Assembly: GCA_032164245.1 (NCBI GenBank)
Contig: JAVMKO010000004.1
Coordinates: 33,829,626-33,893,625, forward strand
DNA length: 64,000 nucleotides
Direction: 5' to 3'
Source: Sternotherus odoratus
Lineage: Eukaryota > Chordata > Testudines > Kinosternidae
Shown here: positions 1 to 64,000 of the stretch, piece by piece
Layout of the letters: every line of letters starts with the position of its first letter
Numbering within the stretch: the stretch's first letter is position 1
Notes under the pieces: generated by a model
Database searches by the model: none
Told to the model about the DNA's origin: nothing
Seen by the model: the letters and a program-made list of their open reading frames with translations, nothing else
Made by a program: the position numbers and the translations under genes

Positions 1-261
1 CAAGATTTTTTCACTTTCCGTTATACTTATTAAATGCAAAAATTGGTATGAGAATTCTTACTTTTCAATACACTTAAAAGAACAGAGCATTTTTTGCATT
101 ATGAGTTAATAAAATTTCTTGACTAAATTTAAAGAAAGCTGTACATAAAGTTATTTAGTGCTAAAAATCTACAATATATTTTTCAAGTATAAGATACTCT
201 GAAATATTATTGCCAATATTTGTGCTGAAGAAAATGCCAGGAATCCTGGTAATTCATTGAG
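1..261 (-). other. TRPC3: TRPC3 3' UTR, proximal part
   Basis: AT-rich sequence directly after the TGA stop on the minus strand. I see no AATAAA or ATTAAA on the minus strand before the window edge, so cleavage and polyadenylation lie outside the window. Confidence 0.8.
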
Positions 262-54417
<54,156 letters not shown>

Positions 54418-54700
54418 GCTCAGGCTCTTCTCAGGATGCCGCCGCTGCTGCCGGCCAGCCTCGGCTCGCAGCCTGTGCTGGGGAAGCGAGGCGGAGGGAA
54501 GCCCTGCCCAGCGAGGGACAGAGCAGCTGGAAGGGACAAAACCCTCACCATGAAAGAATATCCCTTCCCCTCCCCTCTCCTTCCAGGCGGCTGCTGATTG
54601 TCAGGAAGGAAAGACAATGTGCAGCCTGCTAGGGAGAGCTGGGGAGTGAGGAGCCGATGAGGAGAAAGGACTCCAGGTCTGCCCCTCTCCTCTCCCTTTT
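54418..54700 (-). promoter_or_regulatory. TRPC3: TRPC3 5' UTR and promoter-proximal region
   Basis: GC-rich sequence immediately upstream of the start codon with no obvious TATA box, as expected for a CpG-type promoter. There is no in-frame upstream ATG close to the start. The transcription start site cannot be fixed from the sequence alone; placing it within this interval is inference. Confidence 0.5.
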
Positions 54701-55999
54701 CATCATCACCTTGCTAGGACAGACAGCAGCATCACTCCGAGAGAGAATCGATCACCTACCCAAGCAGGCAGTGAGGAGAGGAGGGGGACTCCACTCCGAC
54801 CTGCACATGAGCAGGGGGAATGACAGCTTCCCTCTCCCGCCCCAAATCCGTGCGTGTCTCAGAACAAAGCTGGGGGATTTAAGAACAGTTCCTACCGAAG
54901 AAAGGACAGGCAAGGCAACTTTGCTACGGGACAGTTATAATGATCCCCAGACACAAATGAAGCCTCCACTAAACATTTTATCGAGGTAAATAGTTTTTCT
55001 CCCAGGCATAACTTCTAAGGAGGTTTATACATACAATAATATTAGCATGGACACGGTGCTTCCAAGAATATTCAAAAAGACACAAATTGTATACTATAGA
55101 TGCATAGCAGCATGAAGCAGTGCACGGCGCCAAACACTGTCATTTCCACAAAAACATGCAAGAAACAAATTGAAAAGCAATCAATTTCCTGACACAATCA
55201 CATAAGTCTCACGATGCATTACATTTCTGGGCAGTCTTCCCCCCTTCCCACCCTCTCAAGCCCAGGAAAATGGTTTAAATAAGGTTCCCTATGTGTAAAA
55301 ATAAGAAGAGTTCAACATTGTCACTGGCTTGCCTATGACAAAAATACAATAAGAATCTAGATTTCCAAATTATTTTTAAGTGACAAGTATAAAGCTAAAA
55401 ACAATGTGAGTGTTAAGACACTTATTATGCCTTTTACTTGTAACTGAAGTTAATTATACCCATTTATATAGAGCTCAATCACAAAGATTTTTGTTTTAAA
55501 AAGGAGAATACCGAGTTACTACTTCTTTTATTCCAATGAAAGTTTCAGGTAATTATGTTATAAGGCAAATTATGCGCTCATAACTGTGCAACCCCATTAG
55601 AGTCAGTGGGGTTGAGCTGAGGGAGAATTTAACTTCATCTGTTTTCATCTGTACAGCAATTGATTTGTTAGTTTATTCATCACAATATTCTCCCTCTTCA
55701 CGTTGCACACTGCAACCGTTTTTTTTTCTTTCTTTGAACTTAAAGGCTTAATGTAGCAGCCACTGTGCATTGGAGTGAGAGACTGAAGTCCAGATCCTAC
55801 AGCTACTGAAGCTAATGGGAGATTCACTATCTATTTCAATGGGAGCAGAATCCATCCCCAAATACCACTCCCTCCTTAAACAGAGATATGATTATTAAGC
55901 AACACAAGGCACTGCTAGGGCCGAGTGTACAAGTCTCCTTAGCACGCCTAGATAAAAGGTTTGCAATACCCTACTTCTTTTCTGCTGCACATCTAGTTT

Positions 56000-56380
56000 T
56001 CAATATGAGCTGAGATTCTGCATTGCATCACTTATAAAAGTGAGAGGGCTAGTAGTTGGTGTCTGCTACAGATCATGCAGGCTTTCAATTTGAGTGGCAT
56101 ATGCTGGAGATCTCATGCTGCCAATACTGAAGCATTGTTGGAATTTCTAAATATTATAAATGACAATTTCCTAACTCAAAAAGTGCTGCAGCTCCCATGG
56201 GGGAATTCTTGATAAGCTCTTCTCCTAAAAAATAAAAAGGAACTGATCACAGAATTAAAAAATAATGGTAGATTAGGTATAAGTGATCATGACTTGATCA
56301 CCAATTGAGCCAAATTAGCTGGGAGGAAGAACTGAATTGGAAAAATTTGAATGATAATTGGGTATCTGTTTAAGAACATC
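56000..56380 (+). repeat. LINE (CR1/L3-like) endonuclease-region fragment
   Basis: Plus-strand translation in shifting frames gives EFLNIINDNFLTQ (about 56138-56180) and KNKKELITELKNNGRLGISD then HDLIT (about 56232-56300), matching the CR1/L3 end of endonuclease motif ('LTNKxELITExKxxGxLGxSDHxLI'). Decayed. Confidence 0.65.
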
Positions 56381-56989
56381 TTACTGGATGTCCCAAAAGC
56401 CATAATTTAGGAAGAAGGCCTAGTTGCATTCATTTCAGATGTTTAGGAAGAAGATAATGTCACATGAATCAGCTATATCCCTTTCTCTGCCTTGTCTTAC
56501 TACCCCAATCCACAAAGCCCAAATAAATGATGTTAATGCTGAGGGGTCTCTACAGATTTGGACTAGGTGCTGCCGATTACACTCTTCTTCATCATGCCCT
56601 CCCTATTTTACTTGTTAACTAGCCAGTTTTAGCCAATTTAGGCTTGCATTTCAACTCTTCTTTCCAAAGAAAGGAGAAAATCCTTTCTGAGAAATAGCTG
56701 AGATGTCAATTAAAAATTCCATCGGGGAGCTCAAAATCCTTGTATTGTTTTAGTTTCAGAAATAGTGTGCACTTCTAACTAATATTTTTGGATCTTTTAG
56801 AAGAAATATATAGCGTCTATGTAGAGATGTACTTCTAATCTGCACAAGTAATATATATAATCTACAATAGTCTGAAGGACCAGAAAGAACAGGAAGATTA
56901 GAACTAGGCTATTAGATCATCTATCTTCTTGTATCTGAGCCACCACCATGGTATGTGAGTAATCATCAGTTCAAATGCAGCCCAAGGGT

Positions 56990-57190
56990 AAAGTTTTCAA
57001 AAACAATTAAGTGTCTTACATTAACAAAAGTGAATCAGGCTCTGAAGGGCCAGATTTGCAAAGGTATTTAGATGTCTAAAGAGACAGTTACATGCTTTGG
57101 AGAATTTCAGCGGGTGCCTAACTCTCACTGAAATCAAATCTTTGAAAATCTGGTCCTAAATGTCACTTTTGAAAATGTGCCCCAAAGTCA
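56990..57190. repeat. Imperfect fold-back repeat
   Basis: Left ggccagatttgcaaaggtat with ttagatgtctaaagagacag; right gtgcctaactctcactgaaa and ctttgaaaatctggtcctaa, roughly inverse of the left. Confidence 0.55.
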
Positions 57191-58362
57191 CTTATGAAGT
57201 TTCACCCGAAGCCAATAATATTCCATAGATATTACTCCTCTTATAAATATTCAGTGACATTATTGCCGTTTTTAGCGAACAGATGTCCACATCAAAGCTA
57301 CAGCAAAGAAACCAAAGAAGTCCCTCTAGAAGTGGTTTGAGATAACTAGTGGAACAGCATGGAGAAGCTTGTGGTGCTACTGTTTTGGTTCAATGAGGAC
57401 CTATATCTCTGGGGCTGTCAGTTTGGCACTTTTCCCATAAGCACTGAACAAACAGAATGTACAGTATTTTGAAATGACACGGTTTTAGTTTAGAAACCCC
57501 CTACTTGGTAATCATTTAAATGGGAGTAAAAGAAAGATGTTACTACAGGGACACACTGAATAGTAAAAGAGTAAGATATTTAAAATAAATAATGGAGCAT
57601 GGCAGAGGCAGTAGTCTTTATTACACAAAGTGCTGTTTGTTGAATTAATTTTCACATTAATGTTTGTTTGTGGTGTAGTTTTAGTTCCATAAGTATTATA
57701 GAACTCAGCTGGAACAGCAGAATTAAGGCAATCTCTCACTCTTTTCAAGAGAATGAGTTTATCAAGCTAGGGATATTTTGGTGTAATTGTATTGGACAAT
57801 GGGATTGTTTATATAAACCAACTGTTCTGATGGAATATTGTCATCCTTCTCAAAATGAAGAGAAGTGCACAATTTAGATAACACCACTGACAGTATCTCT
57901 AGTGGAGGTGACTGATCAGTCAAAAGGCAGGTCTAAAATGGAGTAAAATGCTTCAAGAAACTGCAGTCATAACTTTCCTTTGAGTATGATAAAAAACAAG
58001 AATCCCCGCCTTATCTATTTTCTGATGTCTATCTTTTTAAGATAAATTAATGAAGCAAAGACCTGAATTATAAAACAAATAACAGCCTGACACCAGAGTT
58101 TAAAAATAATAACTTTACCTTAAACTGAAGCTATTTCAACCAAAACCAAAATTGTTCAGAATTTACTGGGCTTCAGCATGAGTAATGAGAATTACTGACT
58201 TTCATAGCCAGAGATGACTTACTGACTTTCTGAATATAAGAGGTGTTTTATTAATAAAATATGGGATTTCCCATTACCATAATTTTGGGGGGAGACATGT
58301 TTAAGAATGGACTTAGTCTGCCAGTTGAAGCTAGGCATTATTTCCCAGGTGATATAAATTTA

Positions 58363-58588
58363 GGGTATGGCTAGATGCGATAAATCGATCCCTGAATTGA
58401 CACCTGTACTCTACCTTGGCAGGAGGAGTAAGTGGAGTCAGAGGGAGAGTGGCCACTGTTGACCCGCCGCCATGGGGACAGCCAGGTAAGTCGACCTAAG
58501 GTACTTCGACTTCAGCTACGCTATTCGCCTAGCAGAAGTTGTGTTTCTTAAGTTGATCCCCCCCCTTCCCCGTAGTGTAGCCCAGCCC
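58363..58588. mobile_element. Harbinger-type MITE
   Basis: 226 bp. Left end gggtatggctagatgcgata, right end gtagtgtagcccagccc, flanked by TTA on both sides (58360-58362, 58589-58591), the 3-bp Harbinger target duplication. The interior (gacttcagctacgctattcg, taaatcgatccctga) matches the copy at 24625-24918. Confidence 0.85.
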
Positions 58589-58649
58589 TTAATATTAAGC
58601 ATCAGCAAGGTTCAAGAAAATAAAAGTATCCTGCAATACTACCTTAAAT

Positions 58650-58810
58650 TTTATATGATGATGCCAAAGTTATTTGCAAACATTAAGTCTCATAACATTT
58701 CTGTCAGGTGGGTAAGCAATATTTTTCCCATTTAAAGATAGATAAAGAAAGGCACAAAGTAGTGAAGTGTCTTGACCAACAAATCTGCCGCAATGCCAAG
58801 AATAGAATCT
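58650..58810 (-). repeat. MIR-like SINE remnant
   Basis: ttcccatttaaagatagata with aagaaaggcacaaagtagtg and aagtgtcttgaccaac, the MIR core pattern. Orientation uncertain. Confidence 0.45.
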
Positions 58811-60344
58811 AGATTTTATGCTCAGCTGAATCCTGCTCTCATTTACATAGATGCATCTTTCATGGGAATCAGGAAGTCAGTGGGAATTCCAACCGTGCAA
58901 ATTAAAAGAGTTGGCCTTCTGTTTCCTACATGGAATTTGCCAAGAGTCCAATATTTTAAATGGTATTTAGCTGCACAATTAAGTACTTCCATATAATCCT
59001 GAATGTCTCTGATAGCATGAAGAAAAATAAGGGGCTATATCAAGTCATTTATTTTTAAGCAGAACTCTGGATTAAGTTAATGTTACTGTTTAAACAAAAT
59101 GAAAGGATACACAGAATTTGACCTGAACCAATGATTCTGTGCATCTTCTGTAGTCATTACGCACTATGCAAAGTTAGTGGGTGTAAAATACTACCAAATC
59201 ACAAGAGGAAAATCAGGCTCTCAGAGTTGTGTTTTGAAGTTGTATTATATGATCTCAGTGGTTACTGTAGCATCATGCTGATGAAGATGTTAGCCATATT
59301 TTGAAAGGTCTGCATGATAGTTGATCCAGGCAAAAATGGATCGACATACTTTCCGCTTGTGAAACCCTGCAAGTGCATGTCAATCTAAACATTTGCACAT
59401 GCCTAGCCAGGTACATCTGCATAAAAATCCAATGTTTGCACATATTTCTTGCACAAGTCACTAATGTCTTCATCCTACACACATTACTCCGCCTTCTTCT
59501 CCTTTTACTGAAATAAGGAGTCAGTAGAAGGATTACTAGAATAAGGATTGCAGGATCATTTTACTTCTTTACACATTACTATGCTGACTACATATATTTT
59601 ATAAATAAAATATTAATTAAGTATAGTGTATATTAATATTATTTTGCATTTCTATCTATATTTAGCTCAAAATTCAAGGTTTTCCAAGCCAGGACTTTGT
59701 TCACTAAAATCATATGTAATGTTTTTTTCTCAGTCAATACTCCTTACAGATGCAAACTTTGATCCCATCCTGTTGCTGTACAGAAGTGGGCAACTGCCTG
59801 GTGAGCAACTTTACTGTCAAAAAGACAAAATTCCTAAACAATTCAATGTTTTTCTTTTGCTGGCAGTGTTGCAAATAAGAATGCATAAATGGCATGTATC
59901 TGTGCCAATAGGTACAAGAGTTACTGTATGGAGATATTTAGCAATTGAAGTTATATTTTGAACTTTTTACTGAGTTTAGTAAAAGAGTGTAAGGAGGATA
60001 ATATATACCGTCTGTAAGGAACCAGCATTATGTATGATTTCAAGAGATTCATCCAAGACATCAAAATCTAAAAGTTACAAACAGTCTGGAGAGTTCTGAA
60101 AGTTACAATGAGAATATTTTTAAATCACAACCATCAAACCCTCCCCAATTTGAATTAACAGAATATAGGTTTAGTATGCATTGGTCATACCTACTATTCA
60201 GAAAAGGAAGAAAAAAATGTTCTGATCATTGTTCTAAGACTGGTGCTTAGAACAGTTTACAGGTTCTGTAGATTTTGTACTCATATATCAACTTTTTCCT
60301 AGACCTTGAAAGTTGTTAAGTAGTCTATTTTAAAGTGTATTAAT

Positions 60345-60480
60345 TGTAGTTGTAGCTGTATCAGTCCCAGGATATTAGCGAGACAAGATAGGTGAGAGAA
60401 TATCTTTTATTGGACCAGCTTGTGTTGGTGAGAGATAACAAGCTTTCGAGCTACATAGAAGATGGTCCCATAAAAGATAT
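60345..60480 (+). repeat. Repeat of the 'tcccaggatattag ... caagctttcgagct' family
   Basis: Contains gtagctgtatcagtcccagg, atatcttttattggaccagc and acaagctttcgagctacata. Architecture parallels the 'gtggtagccgtgttagtct ... aagctttcgtgggct' family. Confidence 0.75.
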
Positions 60481-60939
60481 TCTGTCACCCACTTTGTTTA
60501 TCTTAAAGTGTCATTTAATTTAAAATATTTTCCAATACTTTTTCTGTGTTAAGTAACAGCTATATTCAGCATTAGCCATTTCACAATATATTAAACTAAA
60601 TTCATAACTATACATTTGCTGTGGTTCTGTCTTCAGCCTAGAAGGCTATTGGAGATCCATCCTGTCATTGCTAACCTCATGATTATGCCTATTTCTGTGT
60701 TCAAGAGGATCTAAAACTGCTCAATTAGGACAAGTGGAGGAAAAATACTGGGCTTTATCTTCTTTTCCCCCTAAATCCAATATTTTCTCTTCTTAATCCA
60801 GTTTGATTGGTGTAGCTGCATTTCTCCCTTCTTTATATCTTATTTTACTTCAGAAGCAATGTGATTTGTTGCTACATTAATTGGGCACTCACAATATTGA
60901 GTGTAGAACAGGAGGCAAACAATACCTTAGGCTAGTTCC

Positions 60940-61110
60940 AGACATAGTCAATAGGGGCTTTATCCTGCAAGTAACTATTAAACTTAGCTTTAAGCATATT
61001 CATAGTTCCATTGACTTCAGTGAGACTACTTCCATGCTTAAAGTTAAGCATCTGCTTAAGGGATTTCCTATAATCTAGGTTAAAGTGTTCAGCATCTTGC
61101 AGAACTGAGC
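60940..61110. repeat. Imperfect fold-back repeat with 'gcttaaagttaagca'
   Basis: Contains aaacttagctttaagcatat, ttccattgacttcagtgaga at the centre and catgcttaaagttaagcatc on the right, an imperfect inverted repeat like 11105-11280. Confidence 0.65.
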
Positions 61111-63218
61111 CCTAGAAGAATAAAAAGGCCACGAAGGCATGTACACATGCTAGTGGTTCTGTCACATTAGTTTTTGTTGTTGATCATTATCCCAATTCTT
61201 GTATAAAACTCATAGGTTATAACAGGAAAAAAGTCTTGCTATGGGAAAACTACAATTGTATTTCTAGTTTTAGCAGAGATATTGCTGATGAAAGGTGCTA
61301 TATTGACAGCACAAATATGGAAGATCAATGTACCACATGAAGTTACAGTAGTAGCAACTTCCCCATTCTGTCCTGCCAATATGCTTTTGCCTTGACCTAC
61401 AGCAACTGCATCTAGTTATGTTTGATGGATCTGCTAAGCAGCGGATTACAACTCCCATGAGCCCCCTCTTCACAGGACTTCCCTTTGGCCTGGCTGGCTC
61501 TGTGAATTAGAGGCTGCATGTTGGGCAAGGAGCTGCAGAGAAGCTGGATGCAGAAAGAATTCCACAGGAACTGTAAGCAGAGCAGTGTTTGGAACAGGCT
61601 GTAAGGGCTGGATATTACAGCTGTGTTTATGTCTATGCAGGACTTAATGGGAAGTAGCATCAGCTGGGTAGGGAACCAATGCAGAAGGGCCCTGATGAGA
61701 CATATTAACTGAACCTGGCTTAGAAACCCACAAGCTTCTGTTTGCTTGCCTAGAGATTGCCCCTCAGCCCTAGCCTGAAGAGCCCTAACTTGCATCTGAA
61801 CTGCTCCAGAAACCCAAACATTTATGGCTATTGTTCACTTTGAACTGTAACTGTTAAGTCTAAGTCTACACCTAAGGTATCTGAAGCCTTTCCTTTTTGT
61901 GCCAGTCCTAGTAAAATACCCTATCACTTAACCATTCAGACATGTGGCTATTGGCCTGCAAGGCCCAGCTGCTAAAGCACTTAGGGCTTGTCTCCAAGTC
62001 ATGGTACATTACTGATACCTTAAGAATTTTGTGTACTCCATTACTGAGTAGCCTCAATATTTACATATGCATAGGTAGTTTTATTTCATGTCCATACTGG
62101 GGAGATTTTCCAAAGGCACAAAGGGAAGATAGATTCCCAACTCCCTTTGTAAATCAAGGAGAGTTGGATACGCAATTCCCATATACACCTTGAAAATCAT
62201 TCTATTATGTGTTTGGCCTAGACTAACCTGTAAGAACTGGACTGAAACAAAATCAGCTCATTTCATGCTGGCCACAAAATAGCTGACAGATAGCAACAAC
62301 TTTTGGTCACTGCTGACCTGAGCCATATTTAAACCAGCAACCTCCAGCTGAAAGGCTACATAATCTGTTCCTAACCCTTGAACTACCCAGTCTGTTCCAC
62401 CTTAGGAAGCAACACACTGAATTACAAATGGGATTCAGGATCACGATGGATGAATACAGTGCAGAACAGATAAGATTTTAGCAAATTAGCAACGATTTTT
62501 GTCCAGTACAAATGATTAAGTCTGAATAAATTTGTAGACAGTTCAATCACTCTGTAAGTGGGAGATCAGAAGCTAAATTGCTGCAGGGTCAGGATATGAT
62601 AGTACATAATAAATAGAGAACCTGGTTACCTAACTATATAAGCCAATCCACTGTGATTATTTCCAGACAACTATTTTTCCTGTCTTTTTACAAATTGTAA
62701 TCATAATCTATTTTAATTTATGGACACATTCCCAAAAAGCCCTCTGGGCACCTTCAGAGAATTAAATTAAAAACACAGCTAAACAATACAAGGAAATATG
62801 GCCAAACAAAGATTTCCCAGAGAGAGATGGGAAAAAAGCCATTAACATGACCCTCAGCATGCAAAGGTGCCCTTGGGTATAGTTGGTGATTTTAATAGAT
62901 TACATATTTGTGTTAATAATGCAGCACTTCATTGTGAAATTTCTTCAGAACTCATGAAAAGATACCATCCATCCTTGTTACAATTCAAAGTATTTTATGT
63001 TCTTTTGGTGGAATAGTGAGACCCAAAGTGCACATCATCTATTTTTTATAAATAATAGTTTTGCTACCTGGCCTGGTAGGACTCAGATGATGGACTGTTT
63101 ATTGAATGACATTGACCTAGTGGCCAAAGTTTACAGCCTTCCTTTCTGTGCCTCCCTTGTTGCTTTGCCTTTAGTTTTCAGTATTCTGCATCTTTATATC
63201 TCAAATAGAGGACACTCT

Positions 63219-63280
63219 TGAGACAGGACACTGGATCTGATGGACCAATAGTCTGATCTAGTTTGGCAGTCCCTGCTTAC
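63219..63280 (-). repeat. Diverged copy of the 'aagaacggccatactgggtc' repeat
   Basis: Reads agacaggacactggatctga then tggaccaatagtctgatcta and gtttggcagtccctgcttac, the reverse complement pattern of the copy at 63954-64000. Confidence 0.6.
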
Positions 63281-63317
63281 TTAAACTTAGAATATAAAAT
63301 GGCACAGAAAGAGAGAA

Positions 63318-63510
63318 TCAGAGAGGTAGCCATGTTAGTCTGGAATTGCAGAAGTGACAAAGAGTCCTGTGGCACCTTAAAGACTAACTAAAGTATTGAA
63401 GCATAAGCTTTCGTGGGCTAATACCCACTCGACAAAGTGGGTATTAGCCCACGAAAGCTTATGCTTCAATACTTTAGTTAGTCTTTAAGGTGCCACAGGA
63501 CTCTTTGTCA
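63318..63510 (+). mobile_element. Interspersed repeat copy with an inverted 3' half, forming a perfect hairpin
   Basis: Starts tcagagaggtagccatgtta. From 63354 to 63428 a 75-bp arm is followed by an 8-base loop (tcgacaaa, 63429-63436) and the exact reverse complement (63437-63511). Flanked by a perfect 15-bp direct repeat cacagaaagagagaa (63303-63317 and 63511-63525). Long direct repeats point to insertion by LINE-type machinery. Confidence 0.85.
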
Positions 63511-63953
63511 CACAGAAAGAGAGAACACTTTGCAAAGTAGACCTGATTTAAGGAAGGAGAAAGCAGATTAAAAGTCTAGGCTATAAAAAACACAGAAAAA
63601 ACAGTCCCTGATGAAAATCCTAAAGGAAGTAAAACATTTATACCCAGCAAAATATAAGTAAATAAGCACTATAATAATAAAATATATTAGTGTGCCTTAT
63701 GCATTTTAAATCTACTACATATTCCACTAACCAATGTCCATTAGTATCTCTTTGGAAGTAAATAAAAATCACAAAGTACTCTGATATGGATTCAGACTTT
63801 GCCTCCTTCAGAAACTCTGGACATAAAACAATGGCATATAATTTAAACATAGGAACTTTGTTGAATATAGGGGTAATTCTATGAATGCTGATTTTTTTTA
63901 TAATACCTGATGACTGGCTGATAGACACAGCCCCTGATATTTGTTTAGAAATC

Positions 63954-64000
63954 ATAAGAACATAAGAATGGCCATACTGAGTCAGACCAAAGGTCCATCC
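63954..64000 (+). repeat. Beginning of an interspersed repeat, cut by window edge
   Basis: aacataagaatggccatact then gagtcagaccaaaggtccat, a high-copy sauropsid repeat from memory. The rest lies beyond the window. Confidence 0.75.

Larger units (their letters stand above)
54990..64000. other. Region upstream of TRPC3, no gene recognised
   Basis: About 9 kb with scattered repeats (a CR1 fragment, a Harbinger MITE, fold-back repeats and a hairpin element) and no exon I can support. The next gene upstream in mammals is the distant KIAA1109/BLTP1, so an empty flank is consistent with known synteny. Confidence 0.7.

Noticed and set aside
54990..64000. Search for exons of TRPC3 neighbours (BBS7, KIAA1109/BLTP1)
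   Set aside because: No recognisable peptide of either gene was found; BBS7 is expected beyond the left edge and KIAA1109 much further to the right.

Overview
The window is intronic-scale vertebrate nuclear DNA holding one protein-coding gene, TRPC3 (transient receptor potential canonical channel 3), on the minus strand. All twelve coding exons can be placed by translation, GT-AG splice sites and matching codon phase, from the start codon at 54417 to the stop at 262. They join to 2,766 nt, or 921 residues, the length I recall for the long human isoform. The 5' UTR and a GC-rich promoter region lie to the right of 54417. The 3' UTR runs off the left edge, because no polyadenylation signal is visible before base 1.

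The organism looks like a turtle or another non-avian sauropsid. The protein is near-identical to other amniote TRPC3, while the introns are filled with CR1 LINEs, PIF-Harbinger elements related to HARBI1, hAT and pogo/Tigger MITEs, and repeat families I associate with turtles and crocodilians. This is inference from memory of repeat families, not a database result.

Layout, left to right: 3' UTR and exon 12 (1-404); intron 11 with a nested pogo MITE and a pogo element carrying a minisatellite; exon 11 (4252-4327); intron 10 with a decayed Harbinger transposase (about 7640-10105); exons 10 and 9; intron 8 with a solo LTR (13823-14695) and a broken CR1 LINE (about 16640-18685); exons 8 to 5 (18855-22725) encoding the channel core; intron 4 with a CR1 split by a Harbinger MITE; exon 4; intron 3 with a CR1 tail and a GC-rich block; exon 3; the large intron 2 (29812-43045), a cluster of hAT elements, a decayed L2 LINE split by a hAT, and a second pogo-minisatellite element; exon 2 (ankyrin repeats); intron 1; exon 1 (54200-54417); then about 9.6 kb of upstream DNA with repeats and no recognised gene.

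I found no RNA gene, CRISPR array, operon or new multi-gene system. The most notable items are the conserved 84-nt cassette exon 10, the apparent loss of the internal start Met used by the shorter human isoform, and several well-bounded transposons whose target-site duplications can be read directly, including a perfect 75-bp hairpin flanked by 15-bp direct repeats.
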